Of a stretch of 64,000 bases of DNA, positions 44,818-60,910 are shown piece by piece. The stretch comes from Whitmania pigra (lineage: Eukaryota; Annelida; Clitellata; Hirudinida; Haemopidae). Both the position numbers and the translations under genes were made by a program. Every line of letters begins with the position of its first letter. Positions within the stretch are counted from its first letter, which is position 1. The notes below the pieces were generated by a model that made no database searches, was not told the DNA's origin, and was given only the letters and a program-made list of their open reading frames with translations. Location: contig JAJTWR010000254.1 of assembly GCA_021613335.1 (NCBI GenBank), positions 1,635,001 through 1,699,000 on the forward strand, read 5' to 3'.

Positions 44818-47800
44818 ATGCTTTCGACATGGACTGCATTCGTGGCTATTTTAATTGTCCTTCCCGAGAAGAATTTTATTGTTTCAATCGGTCGGATTAC
44901 CAGACAAACACCGGGTAGTAATTCGAATGAAGCTTCATATGACGACAATACCAGCGAGGCTTTGAGGCTGCTCAGAGAAATTGAGAATGCCTTTTTACGG
45001 GGAAATTGCGCTCAGCCATCTATGGTCGGCAACTCCAAAATTTTACAAATGTTGGAACAGTCTGTGTTTTCCTCAGAACTTGCCCCATCTAAACTTTTGG
45101 CTGCTGTACTTGAAGATCCTGATACCTCTAGGCGTTTCATTGAAATTTTAACCAACGAAATTTTTCATTCTCAGGACAGCTTGGCATTTGTTGTGATTTT
45201 CATAGAGAGAAAGTCTGGTGCATTACCAGATTTTGTAAAAATATTTAACAATTTCACTAAATTTTCATATACGGATGAAAAAGGTTTGTTATGAAAATCT
45301 TCAGGTTCCGTTGAGGGAACCACATATTATATAGTATATTGCATAAACATTACATACACATTATATTCTTTACTTGTGAAGAAGTTCGTGAAACAACAGG
45401 AATCCTCAAGCAGAAACTGAGAAACTACTGTGAAGGAAAGACGCATGCTAATGACGTTTCATCGAAAACCTTTTGGACAAATCCATTTTCAAATTGTTTT
45501 GGTCAAGTTTTCTTGGAGACCTTTCACGTTGTTTATGTTTGCAATGGAAGTGAAAATATAAGCGTAAAGTCAGTTTTACAAGCAGTTAAATTGACATGAA
45601 AGAAAATTTTTGTCATTTCTTACGGCAGGGCTTACATCGAGTCGTCACTGGATCTGAGGAAAACCGACATCAACCAATGCGATGATGACGATCCTTGGAA
45701 CCCATTTGCCAAGACAAACTTGTGTCCCGAACATTCCATAGTAAATCTGATGATTGATTATTTTTTCTTAAGCGTTTTATGTGATCGATTAATCACAATT
45801 TAGTGTCGGCCAACCAGAAACTATGGTTTTAGAGATGGTGGTTACACGTGCATGTGTCGAGGCAGCACAAATGGCAAGGTCATCAATGGTTCCATGATTC
45901 TGAAGGATGAAAATTACAAGAACATTTGTGAGGGTTGCAAGGGAGGAAATACTTCCTGTTCCAACTTTTTTCCTCTCCCAGATGCTGTTGTGGTGATCAG
46001 TTTAATTCTTCACATTGTCATCATGATCGCTATGTTTTTGCCAGGTTTTCTTGTTGTCAAACTGAGAAAGACCAAGGTTTGTTTATTAGTTCGAATATCA
46101 GTACATTTTACTTATATATTATTAAATATTACTTAAATTTTTAATTTTAACATTCAACTCAGACTCTCAGTTTCAATTTTTGGCAACTTTACGAAGTCAT
46201 GTTAGTTGGAGGACTCTTAATTTACTTGTCGGTGAGTTAATAGATCTGTGGTCAGATGCTTAATAATTTATGCGGTCAGATAATTAATCTAGTAAACTTG
46301 TAACTTGTCTTTGCAACTAATCTAAGTCTAGTCTAATTAGCAAATAATATTTCTACGACGAGTTAGCTAGCAGTAACTTTATTAACTGAATTAAATAATA
46401 GCAAATGTGTTACAGGTGATCACCGATTATTTGAACGTGAGCCTGGTCACATGTATTACGGGACCATGGTTGCGTGAAATAGGATTTGTCGTTCTTTATT
46501 CATCAATGATGTTGAAGATACACAGGTGAAATTTTCAAAAAGCGTCTTATCAGCCATTAGAAATGAATGCTTCCGACCGACAGGATGAGAGTCGAGTGCA
46601 GATCAAGACAGGCTCAAAGAGTTCTTTTGAGAGACAAAGATCTCATCAGGTACTTGGTCGTCATCTTATTGTTAATCACGTGGCAACTTTTATCGTGGAC
46701 AGTCATCAATTTGGAACACATGGTTGATGATAAGGCAGCTGTCAAAGAACGCGAAGCAAAAGGTCTTTGTGAGGTCGGTGCTTGGCATCACGTGATTGAA
46801 ATAGGTTGGCATTGATTTGGATGTGGTACTTGTACAATAGTACAATTGTTGTTCTACTTTTTTTATTTTTAGAGGAGTTTGTGGCTCTCGCGTGTTTCGT
46901 GTATTTGTGCTGCTCGGTCAGTGCTCCACCATCGTTTGCCGTTGAATGCAGAACGTTGACATTCTCACTTGTCAATGAAGGCATCTTCTCTGCTTTGCAC
47001 AACTCAATCAAGTTGGTTGAAATTAAGATTGGCAATAACTTCGGTGTAATTTCATTATTTCAATCATTATCAGTCTGGTTAGTTAAGTGTTATTATTTAC
47101 TTATCCATAATATTAGATCTGATGAATCTTTTGGACATTGTGATATCTCGATTCATTATTACTGCTTCTATCCAATAAAGGGAGAAAAATATTGATATCA
47201 TAGTAAAAAAATAAAAAAACTATTTATTATAATAATTTATTTGTTGTTGTTTCTGTGCAGGCACTTTATGCTGCCCTACTTAACTCAACAAGGAAATTTT
47301 GTTATGTCGGTCATCAGATGCCACCTTACGGTTTCAATAAACCTTGTGCTACTCATGAGCATCAAGGTGTGCAAACAGCATCATCTCTTCAATTAATATA
47401 TTGTTGATTACTAAATATTCATTATTTAATATTGTTAAATAATAGTTTAATAGTTTAGTGAAATATTCATCGCATGTTTAGCTGTGGCAGGCACGAACGT
47501 CGTCTCACGTGGCTTCAAGTTGCAGAAGGAAGGACGGATCAACTGCGAAGGAAGGAATAAAAGCTTCCACTCACCGACCTATCAAGTCCTCAAATAAAGC
47601 CCAAGAAGCCAAGGATTCAAATGACATGAACTTATCAGGCCTCAATCCGGAGGATGTCAAAGTTGCTTTATTTTATTTCTCAGCGGAAAATATGAATAGA
47701 GATGATAATAAACGCGGCAATAACCTTTAAACGAAATTTAGGCTGAACTGAGGCGTCTTTACAAGCAACTGGAGATGTACAAAGCAAAGTCATCGAGGAA

Positions 47801-48023
47801 AGATGTCTCACACAACACGAAGAAACAAGCGACCAGGAAGCAAGGTCCACGGAGGTTCTCTTTGTACAACTTCCACCACGCCAGACACAGCAAGCACCAC
47901 GTCACTCTCGCAGACAAGAATCGATGTTTGGATGATTGCCTGGAAAAGGAGCACTCCAGGATGACTCCTGAAGAATCCACGAATAGTTGTGAAGTGTGGA
48001 ACCTCATGAGTACACTCCCCTAG
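44818..48023 (+). CDS. GPR158/GPR179-like class C G-protein-coupled receptor
   Basis: Eleven exons: 44818-45283, 45382-45568, 45629-45740, 45804-46076, 46163-46231, 46416-46525, 46584-46804, 46873-47011, 47261-47366, 47482-47661 and 47742-48023, all in phase, about 714 residues. A hydrophobic N-terminus (MLSTWTAFVAILIVL) is a likely signal peptide. The extracellular part ends in a cysteine-rich stretch (GYTCMCRGSTNG, CEGCKGGNTSC). Seven membrane segments start at about 310; TGPWLREIGFVVLY and the intracellular loop RVLLRDKDLIRYL match GPR158. The tail has LNPEDVKAELRRLYKQLEMY, the coiled coil that in GPR158 binds RGS7-Gbeta5. Human GPR158 is a metabotropic glycine receptor. Ligand here is inferred. 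AATAAA is at 48122-48127. The short tail lacks the long vertebrate C-terminus. Confidence 0.88.
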
Positions 48024-48333
48024 TGACTTAAAATGGAATGAGTCTGCAAGCACTTCGATTCTCATTTCCAATTCATTCCGTCATTTGGTAAATTAAGGCA
48101 TTATATGTTAATTTTTAAAATAATAAAAGTAATAACATGAAGTTGATTTTTAAAGATTTTGCGATCTTGAATTTATTAATAATTAATGAACCTTACGGTC
48201 AATTATGTGTAATGATCAAGAAGGAATCGGAAGTGGTTCTACTGCGCGTGTTTTGTGTAAAATTTATAAAATACAATATAAAATGTTATTTATTACTCCG
48301 CCTTGGAGCTCCGACAGGGGATGACCCATCATA

Positions 48334-48949
48334 ACAGCCCGGCGACAAAATAGCCCAGGACAAAATAAACATATGTGTTATATGTCAATGTATTTAAAAA
48401 AATTTTTTTATGAGTTGAATACATTAACCGATAATTGTTTCCACATTTAATTCGAAGTTAGTTTGAATGCTTTTATGACCGTTATGAGTTTAATTGGTAT
48501 CAGGAAATTTCATTAAGTGGAAGATTTATCGTCTAAAATATTATTAGGATTCCGGCTACTTGCTCACTTTACATGAACTTTTCAAGTTGGTATTTAATAT
48601 AAATTATCGATATCACAATCAACATGTGAATCTGCACAAAGAGATTTTACCAGACTCTCATTAAGTCACGAAGGTTCCTTTAATCGTTTAATTTCTTTTG
48701 ATCCTTCTCCGAGTTCCCGTTGCAATGTGTACAATGAAGGGCTTGATTTGGAATTGGAATTTAATCTATGTTATCGATTGACGTACAAAATATTCCAGCC
48801 AAACAAAGTGAATCACCTTATCAGAGTCACCTTATCATCACGTCATGTAGACATGTAACAAATCCACAATGAACCAATTTTACCGCTATTTTGCCGGGAC
48901 TATTTCGTCCTGAGCTATTCTGACGGGGCTATTTTGTCCTGGGCTGTTT
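48334..48949. mobile_element. MITE with inverted, internally repeated ends
   Basis: The left end (48334-48368) reads AGCCCGGCGACAAAAT then AGCCCAGGACAAAAT. The right end (48882-48949), read in reverse, carries four related units (AGCCCAGGACAAAAT, AGCCCCGTCAGAAT, AGCTCAGGACGAAAT, AGTCCCGGCAAAAT). The two ends are thus inverted and made of a 14-16-bp subrepeat. There is no coding inside. Target duplications were not resolved and the superfamily is unknown. Confidence 0.6.
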
Positions 48950-48975
48950 AGACGTCGGGCTGACGGGGTGCTCCG

Positions 48976-49545
48976 ACAAGGATTCTCAGAGGAGTTTCCC
49001 CCCGTCTTCAAACGTTTCAGCCCTTTGAGTCTCTTTAGGCTTCGGGAGGCGGGCCGCATCCGGTGATCAGCTCTTACCGCCGGCTATGAGAGGCACTCGT
49101 TGGCCTTGTTGTGCCGGTCACTGCTGCCTGGACTGGAGCGACAGCGAAAGCTCTCGATGGTTTCTTCATGTCGCTACTTGTTTTTCACTTGCAAACACTG
49201 CGAGGCTCTCATTGGCCTTGTTGTGTCGATCGCCTCCACCCCAGTTTGCCGACAGCGGTCATGAAAGCTCTCAGTGGCTTCCTCATACCGTCTTAATATA
49301 TGCAAACTGGGCCTTATAATTTCTTTGTAGCGGCAGCCGGAGATAAAAATTTTCGAGATTCGACCGCGGTTTGGACGATGCGAGCACCAGATACAGCCTC
49401 TTGCCACTTTCTGTCAGCACCTGGGGGTAGTGCCTAATCCCTTCCAAGTCGGCTGCGATGGTCCAGTCGTTTGCCTCTGCAAGAATGTCTCGTCTGGAGT
49501 TTGATATTTCTTTTTGCGGAGGCGTTCGAAGGCTGTAATGTAATG
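48976..49545 (-). mobile_element. R2-type LINE fragment with an internal direct repeat
   Basis: G+C-rich compared with its surroundings. 49390-49545 matches 270-430 at the window start (TCTTGCCACTTTCTRTCAGCAC, TGGTCCAGTCGTTTGCCTC), the endonuclease-side end of the R2-like LINE. 49088-49200 and 49201-49313 are two related units of about 113 bp (GAGGCWCTCRTTGGCCTTGTTGTG...GAAAGCTCTC). No open frame of useful length remains. Confidence 0.6.
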
Positions 49546-49825
49546 TGATGTGATGTGATGTGATGTGATTATAATATAATATAATATAATATAATATAAT
49601 ATAATAATATAATATAATAATATAATATAATATAATATAATATAATTATAATATAATATAATATTAATATAATATAATATAATATAATATAATATAATAT
49701 AATATAATATAATATAATATTAATATAATATAATATAATATAATATAATATAATATAATATATATAATATAATATATATAATATAATATAATATAATATA
49801 ATATAATATAATATAATATAACATA
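49541..49825. repeat. (TGTGA)n then (TAATA)n microsatellite
   Basis: Four to five TGTGA units at 49541-49567 are followed by about 250 bp of a TAATA/ATAAT 5-mer with occasional 3- and 2-base changes, ending near 49822. It directly follows the R2-like LINE fragment. Confidence 0.95.
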
Positions 49826-50105
49826 GAATAAGAGTTATTGCTTCTTAATGGCGTTAGTTATGATTATTGTGCACATCGCAAAAACGAAGGCGAAGATGTT
49901 GCCAAAATGCGCCTGTAATTCAGTCTTTTTAACTTTTTAGCTCCCCATCCTTCATTTCATAATCTGGAAATGTTTCTTTGATGGTTATTTTTAAAAGTTT
50001 CATCACTTTCATTTTCTTCTGCAAATTTAAAAACAACAAAAATGGTAATTTGTCGCAATTAATTTGCTTTTTGTGAAAGTAATTTTTGTCTGCCAATTCC
50101 TAACC
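49826..50105. other. intergenic
   Basis: A+T-rich; nothing recognised. Confidence 0.4.
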
Positions 50106-50500
50106 GATCCGTGAAATTTTTTTAAGCATTGTTTCATTTCATAACAGAACTATTATTCCTAATGCGGTGCTAGGACAATTCGTCGCTGAGAATTCGCGGC
50201 AGGACAGCAACGGAAACAGTCCTCACTGGAAGATAGTCCGTAATTAAACAATACAAATGTCCAAGTGACAATCTGAAACGGTACTAAATTATCTCAAAAA
50301 AATCAACACAACATCGACCTATATACTATCCGGAACTCCTGGAAATTTCCAGATTCTCTAGAACTCTCTCGAAGCTCACGTGATTCACGTCCTTCAGCCA
50401 ATCATCTTTAACGACAATCCACATGCTCCACATCACGTATATGCACATCAAGCATCATGTTACAAGTAGTGTCTGGTTTGGGTCTTTAGGGACTACCCTG
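50106..50500 (-). repeat. possible solo LTR
   Basis: On the minus strand a more complex stretch starts near TGTAACATGATGC (50462), with a palindromic TCTGGAAATTTCCAG and, about 20 bases on, TATATAGG as a possible TATA box near 50325. It ends before 50160. There are no flanking duplications or internal coding, so it could be a diverged solo LTR or simply unique sequence. Confidence 0.25.
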
Positions 50501-51266
50501 ACACCGCTTATGGGTAGTATTTCAAATCAAATGATTTAAAATCTCGATCTAAAATCTTTTGTGATCTTTCATTTTGATTTGAAATCATTGTTTTTGTTAA
50601 TTATTTTTTATGAATTATGATTTCTTTCTTATCTGAAAATCACGAAATCATTTTAAAATACATAAATTTAAAATTAAAGTATTTACATATCCTTTTCCAT
50701 AACATTTTTATCAACTCTCCCACTTTATTTCTATGCACGTTAAAATGAATGTTTTGTCTTAGTCTGACTATTGAGTCGTATTTTGGGATTTTTTAAGTTG
50801 AAATAATTCTATTGCGACGAGTTGTTCAGTCACGCCTAATGCAATGCGGTACAAACATCGTTATTTCCTGCCGTTTTTAGATGAATTCGAAATCTGGAGT
50901 TTTGAAGCAACTGTTTTGAAAGCAACTTACGCTTACAGCCTCTGACGCTTAAGGCGTCACATAAATAAACTATTATTATTATTATTTATTAACTTGTTTT
51001 GAAAGAAATGAATGAAGAAATCACGATTACTCATATAATCCAAGTTTGGTTCAGGAAACATGGTCCGTATTAATCAAGTAAGAGCAATTTTTTTAAGTCA
51101 TTACAATTTGTCTCAACGACGCTTCGAATAAACTTGTTTATTAATAAAAAAAAAAGTATAAATTATTTGAAATTTATTAGAAACAAGTGTTGGAAGAGAT
51201 TCTCAACAATAGAGCAACATTCCTGATATATTGATTTCCAATTAAACGTAACGACACCGGGAAGCT
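50501..51266. other. intergenic and 3' UTR of the RGK gene
   Basis: GCCTCTGACGCTTAAGGCGTCAC before (ATT)n at 50937-50985 matches the end of a repeat at 58355-58400 and looks like a LINE or SINE tail. A poly(A) signal for the minus-strand RGK gene is at 51173-51178 (plus-strand TTTATT). Confidence 0.45.
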
Positions 51267-54660
<3,394 letters not shown>

Positions 54661-56673
54661 AAAGTTCTGAAAATACATGTTTATGAAGAGTTTCATGTTA
54701 AGCTAGGTACCATTGTAAAGCATGGATGGCACGGTTGAAATATTGAAAACCTTTAAAGAAGTTCCTACCTTTAAAGGTTTATTTCGTCTTAGAAGAATTT
54801 GTTAGAAACTTAATTTGGAAGAACAAAGCAACAATGACTAGCATGAAGTTGCCTGCTAACGAGATGCTGTTCCTTTGCTTTCAGTCTTGCTGCTCACACA
54901 TGCCATGCGATGCATCCAGTGAACAACAAATCTTCAATCTTTCAAAAACTGACTTTTTGTTTCAGGAGATCCAATAAACAATTAATTCTAAATTCTACCG
55001 TGGCATTGTTCAGTAAGATGGGGAAACTTTCAAACAAAAAAATGCGGACGGACTAATTAAGACGGAGGTCCAACATTTCGATTTTAACTTGTTGAAACTT
55101 TTTGATGGAAGATATTACTTTTACATTGAAATCTTCATGTAATATTGAGTTTTATTAATCATTTTCAGCGTGATTTTGTTACGATGTTCACTTGGCAACG
55201 GAATTCGGATGACTTAAGTGAAATATTCTTTTCTTAAAACAACTTTCTTTTGCAACAAATATAGATATATTTGATGGTGCATTCGACTAAGATACACCTC
55301 AGTTGCGGCTTAGTTTTCTCTGAAACGTGTGTTTTTCTATTAATTTTATTTATTTATTTGATTAAAGTCTGTTGCATAGCTAAGATGATTTTGACTAATG
55401 CAGTTTTTTGAAGGTTCACCCTTGAGTCTTCAAATTCGTTCCACCCTCAAGGGGAGGTAATGTTTTTGGGGGAAAACGATTCCAGAGTAGTGCCATGCTT
55501 GTACTTCCCAATGTAAGCTTGGTAGCTCAATCGGCAACAAATTGATAGCATGACAAGTTCATGAATAATAATATGTCAACGATGTTCATCGAACATGCAT
55601 CAGCTTCATCATTAACAACCAAATTTTAAAACACAATTTCGTCGCAACCATCTCATGTGATAACTGGCGCTTTAGACATATTTTGTTCTCAGCGTTATTT
55701 TGAAGAAAAGGTTACTAACCTGAAAACTTATCAGAATAGAACTCGAGAATTAGATCGTATTTTTATCGTATTACGATAATCAGGTGTTTTATCGTATTAC
55801 GATAAAAGGTAATTGCAGCATGTGTCAGATTCTAAATAGTCTGGCGACAGACTCACGTAACTGGCAAGTTCATGCCATTTCAAGATTATTGTGGCAATGC
55901 ACAGGAACTAATTATATTCTGATAGCATCTTTATATTAATCGGTTAACCTAGGCACAGATTACTTTAAAACGATGCCAACTCAAGGCCACTTTTCATGAG
56001 TAAGTAATCATTCCAAGTCATGTTTAATAATGTCATGCTAATATTATTCTATTTTCAACCAAGTGCCTTAATTCCATAAATATTCGAATAAAAACGAATT
56101 AATCAGTAATTATTTAGAAAGCTTTTTCCAGAATAATTGGTGCCTTACAAGTCCAATTTGGAAATTGTTGAATTTAAAACAAAAATATCCATCTTACATT
56201 AGCCTTCTGTTTGCAACGTTTGAACCCAACATATTGATGATCTTCAATACAACTGATGTCAACTAATGGCTATTTCTCATTAAAAAAAGTAAGACAAAAG
56301 ACACGGAAGATAAAAAAATATGACAAACTATCAAAGAAATGAAATGTTTTGCATTAGCTAGTATCAACTCCTTGGAAAACGATGAAGCATAACAAAATGT
56401 TTTATAATACATTCGGTCCTACATTCTCTCATTCCACAGTTGAAAATAAAAGTTTGAATGTTAGAATGAAGAAAACAGAAATGTACAACAACCTCAACGG
56501 CGAAAGCATTCTAAATTAGAGTGCAGAAATTCTTAAACATCACAAAGCTCTTGGAAGAGTCTGAATCTATAAGAAAGTGTTAACGAATATCACTGGTCTT
56601 TGGTAAACAACATGAACCACAACATCATTGAGGCCATCCTCGCAATTGTCAACAAAAATTAAGTACATCTCCA
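54661..56673. other. intergenic between the RGK and YPEL genes
   Basis: The minus-strand RGK promoter and 5' UTR and the 3' UTR of the minus-strand YPEL gene must lie here. A repeat tail (TTTATTTATTTGATTAAAGTCTGTTGCATAG) is at 55345-55377. Two copies of the near-palindrome TTATCGTATTACGATAA lie at 55765-55810. No gene recognised. Confidence 0.45.
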
Positions 56674-57572
56674 TTAATTCCAGCGATTGTCTTTGATCAT
56701 GTGGGCAACTTCAATGATGTACTTCCCCTCCTTGTACTTTTGGCTCGATTCATAGGCATGTTCCTGGCAATGAAAAGCTTACAAGTAAGAACATGACATA
56801 ATTCCACATTCACCAGAAATCAAACATAAGACCAGCTGACTTATTGAACACTCTTAAAATGCCAAATTTATAGTTAAGCACAAAATGCCTATGTTGAAAC
56901 AAAGAGTATATTAAACTCTCTTATGACTGAATTTTTTAAACAATCATAAAATTGCTGAACAATCATTGATGATTCCAGTACTTAAAAGAGTGCTTAAAGT
57001 GGACATCACAGAAGGAAACTTACATACTTCCAACCCAGTGTTGTCTTGCACGATTCACAAAATATGTCGGCCACAGCATGCAAACCTGTCAACAAAACTC
57101 TCTCTTCTGCCTGTCCACAGCCAACATTTACTCTGAATGAATTTCATTCCTATGAATCTTGCAGTTCATCAAAGTTGACACAAAAACCTACACTGAATTG
57201 AAAAGGTATGCTCTTCCTTGGCTGCCTTGAAATGACTGGAATGAAAATTTAAAAATTCATACAGTTCTAGTCCTTTAAAATCTATGGCTTGTATTTAAAG
57301 TTGATCAGTGCTCAAATTCCGTTTCAAGATTTCAAAGAACTTCGCTTTAAACAAACATTCTGTTTCAAGATTACTCGTCTTAATCAACTTTCTTACCATC
57401 GATAATTACGTAGCTGATTGAATTGACCTCAAAGTCAATGAAATTAATGAATATTTATAGAAATAACCTTTGAAATGAGTTCATCATGATTCGCCAAATG
57501 TGCTCTGCAATGGACACAACTGTATGTTCGATGACACTCATCGGGCAGATAAGCATGAAATGTCTTCACCAT
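56674..57572 (-). CDS. YPEL: Yippee-like protein (YPEL)
   Basis: Four exons: 57572-57468, 57235-57192, 57132-57024 and 56763-56674, in phase, 115 residues (human YPEL3 119). The Yippee zinc-binding fold is complete, with CX2C at 19/22 (CVHC) and 75/78 (CESC), 52 residues apart as in the family. Conserved blocks are [40 protein letters not shown] and [20 protein letters not shown] proteins are small, nearly invariant in animals and linked to the cell cycle, centrosome and senescence; the molecular function is not settled. Codons and splice sites look normal. Confidence 0.97.
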
Positions 57573-58228
57573 ATTTCTCTGGTTGACGGAAATTTTGAAT
57601 GAATTTCAACCTGAGAACGAAGATAATCTTTGTAGACATTCTTTGTTCCGACAGTATCAGAAATTTCATCAAATAAGACAGCGATTAAAGAATAATACCA
57701 AACTAACACCGAGTAATTGGAAATAAAAGCACAAAAGTGCACTCAAACTTTCATCCACAAATAAGACGCAAATGTTTTGCAGAAAGAGCTGATTCAATTT
57801 CAATGATAATGTTAGCCACGGCTACTCTGGTTCCCGGTTAAACGTCGGCTTCCCTCATTCATTCCTTTGCAATGCAAGCTTGAACGCAGAACCAGCGCAT
57901 AATTTTAACGTCACGTGGTACAAACAGTAAACAGCTGACTTCAAGCCTGGTCTAAAAATAGAATAATAGCGCCCATATGTGATATGACTGTGTTTGTTAT
58001 TCGGAGGCGCCTAGTTTTAAAGATTTCCAGAATGCGGCAACCAATTAATAACATTACAATATAATTTAAAAAATTATATATTAAAAAATTTATTTAATCG
58101 TTATGATTAACTATTTTGAAATTAACTATTTTTGACATCAGGAAAACCAATCTCAGTATTTTACAATGTTAACGAATAATATGTGTTTATTGTGACTGTT
58201 AATCAAATAAAAAAATATGGAGTATGAG
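57573..58228. other. intergenic, upstream of YPEL
   Basis: Should hold the YPEL 5' UTR and promoter. No TATA box or other gene is evident. The right edge is the MITE starting at 58229. Confidence 0.4.
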
Positions 58229-58782
58229 CAAGGATGGATCTAGAACACTTTGACTGGGAGAGGAGGAACGCATTGGAACCAGTGGATGGATTTAGGGAAG
58301 GGCACACGCAGTCTGATATTGGACCAAGTAGTCAAGTACGAATACAATTACTCGCGCCTCTGACGCTAAGCACATGGCGCTTTGTAAATTAATTACTATT
58401 ATTATTATTATTATTATTGTTGTTGTTATTATCAAGATCCAAGTACGCGAACGAGTACAAGTACAAGTACCCAAGATTATGAACAAGCAATTTACAGTAT
58501 ATTTTTAAAAGTTCTGAACAAAATTCTGAACCAAGAAACCAAAAACCATAAAAAAATTTACAAATTCAAGATGTATCCCAATTAGAAATCGATAGGGGAC
58601 CCCGGCTTTTTTGGCGACCCTGTCCCGTTAAATTTTAGCAAGGATTTAGCTGGGGAATGTCGTAAATCATGAATAAAAAATTTAGACATTTTTAGAACGC
58701 GAACCTCCATTCCATATCTGAAACCAAGTTATCGTAAAATTTCTCATTTTACGGAATATAATCATCAGGTGTTAGTTATAAA

Positions 58783-58868
58783 AGCTCTTGAGATAGGCTG
58801 AGATTCGAATTCCTAGTGGAATCGCAACAAGGCCAAAGTTTTAATCACTCGTCTACCGACGCCTGCTA
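58783..58868 (-). repeat. tRNA-derived SINE-like head
   Basis: The minus strand reads GGTAGACGAGTGATTAAAAC, like the D-arm of a Ser/Leu-type tRNA, and GGAATTCGAATCTCAG as a B box about 25 bases later. No pairing acceptor stem was found. Confidence 0.45.
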
Positions 58869-58889
58869 TTAATAATTTATGATAAATCA

Positions 58890-59110
58890 TATTAAACAAA
58901 ATCGTCCGATACCGACGGGGCACCGTTGTCGAATAATCCCACTGCTCTTAAAATACTTATATTTAAGAAACGGAAATGTTTCTATTTTTTTTGGCAAACG
59001 TCTCGCCGTTAATGCCACTTAGTGCTTTCACAATCACTTGGGCTGGCTGGTGGGCCATCCATCCGCCCGTCCATCCAACCATTCATTTACTCTTTTACGA
59101 GGATTCTTCT
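58890..59110 (+). repeat. repeat family R1, inverse copy
   Basis: Matches the edge of 5942-6436 in inverse orientation: AAAATCGTCCGATAC...GGGGCACCGTTGTCGA, CTGCTCTTAAAA, then CACTTGGGCTGGCTGGTGGGCC. It supports R1 as an interspersed family rather than a local duplication. Confidence 0.6.
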
Positions 59111-59547
59111 GTCCTAAAGTCAAGCGACTAAAAAAGACTGAATTTTTCTTGAGACTTTGATTAAGGTTGATAGCTAGAGATAATTAATGAAGGAATAGTA
59201 AACACAAGTTTAATAAGTGCAAATGAGTCATGAAATGATGGAATTACAGCCAAATAACTGCATTCATCAGCATTCATCACTAAATTTACATGCTAGCGTT
59301 GTAAATAGTTTTAAGAATTCAAAGAAAGCAAAAGATTACACTGTTAATACTTTAGAAAATTTCATATCTAAACATGCATTTTGTACCCCGGCCCCGGATA
59401 AAAAGTGGACCGGTCGATCTCTAGGAAAATAATTCGCGTTTAGAAATAATAACCTGTTACAAAAGTATAATTATTATATTAATACGACAGCAGATCTTTA
59501 TCTAATTAGTAAGCTGAGAGTAAAATGCAAATTTTATTGTTAATAAC

Positions 59548-60910
59548 CAGTGTTGTGCAGTATCGAATTACATGTAATTCGTTACTGTAATTAATTACAT
59601 TTTTTGGTAATTTTTACTTGTAACAATTACAAAAAAAAATTTGTACTCTTACTTGTAACAAATTACTATTTTTGGTCATACTTTTAATTCGTTACCTTTT
59701 TGGCGCAAGACGTTACAAAGTAACATAAATAACATTTTAAATTAGTTTAATTTATTTAAAAAAAATTTAAATTCTAGATTGTTATTCTTTGGTTCGTTCG
59801 AGAACCTTCCCCTTCCCGATCATCGCTCTTTTGTTATTGTGGTTATCGCCGGTCGTTTTTGTTTTAAATCGGAAATTCTGGATTAGTCATACCGAAGCTT
59901 TTTTAATATATAATATTATATACATATAATAATATAAGATTTAATATATCGTAGTATGGATTCATTTGAAGCCATTTTTAGTGTCGTTAGCGAAGATAAG
60001 AGGAACAAGGGTGAAGATAGTCCGTGGCCGTATTTGAACAAAATGTTCAGATTTCAATCAAAGGAAAATCATAGAAGTATGCATGCCTACTCTGCCCACA
60101 GAAACAAAAACTACATGTTCAGCATATGAAGGTTCTTCATCTAACTTGAAGAAGCACGTGGAACGCATGCATCCAACAGAAGTTAAGGAATATGGGATAT
60201 CTGTTGCCAACGATTGTCAAGCTTGATGAGAAACTGGTAGCTAAAATAGCATCTTCTAATGCAGCAAAGATGGACGAGCTTTGAGCTCTCGTTCATCTGA
60301 TGCTGACAGTATTGAAGACAGTTTCTTCAATTGCACAAAGTCAACTGATATTCTGATGCAGTATCTTCGAGACCGATCAGATGACATGAACATTATTACT
60401 GGAAGCGCTACCCTGAAGAATTTATTTATCCAGTTGAACACTCCTCTGCCAGCTAGTGCAGCTGTTGAACGTTTATTCAGCTCTGCTGGTATGACAAAGA
60501 ACAGCTGAAGGACCATAACGAGTGACAAACTATTCGAGGACTTAGTTATGTTAAAAATTAACAAAAATTTGTGATTGTAATGTAATAAATAATAAAAACA
60601 CCAAAAGAATGCATTAGTTCAAATGTTATTACTTAATGACTGTTAGTACTAGCAGTTAATACCAGTAATTGTTTTAACGATAAGAGAAACAATTCCTTTT
60701 AAATAATACGGAATGATGTATGATCACAATAATGGCGGCATCAAAGTTACTTGTAATTTTTACTTAAAAGTAACTTTTAGACCCTGTAACTTTTAACTTT
60801 TACTTGAGTAAATTTTTGAGACAATACTCTTACTTATACTTAAGTAGCTTTTTGAGGTATTACTTTTACTTGTAACTAGTTACCGAAATGAGGTAATTTT
60901 TACAATACTG
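59548..60910 (+). mobile_element. hAT element with internal transposase deletion
   Basis: 1363 bp with ends CAGTGTTG and, in reverse, CAGTATTG, flanked by identical 8-bp repeats TTAATAAC (59540-59547 and 60911-60918). The termini are rich in AAAAGTAAC/GTTACTTG-like subrepeats. Inside, 59956-60180 gives a BED-type zinc finger region (SPWPYLNKMFRF, NLKKHVERMHPTE). 60420-60510 gives the dimerisation motif (LPASAAVERLFSSAG). The whole catalytic middle is missing. It is inserted in the hAT-like element 58309-61423. Confidence 0.88.

Noticed and set aside
47759..48071. Minus-strand open frames over the last receptor exon
   Set aside because: Opposite strand of the coiled-coil exon, which has clear GPR158 homology.
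59217..59432. 71-codon open frame
   Set aside because: Lies inside the outer hAT-like insert, composition is unremarkable and no domain is recognised.
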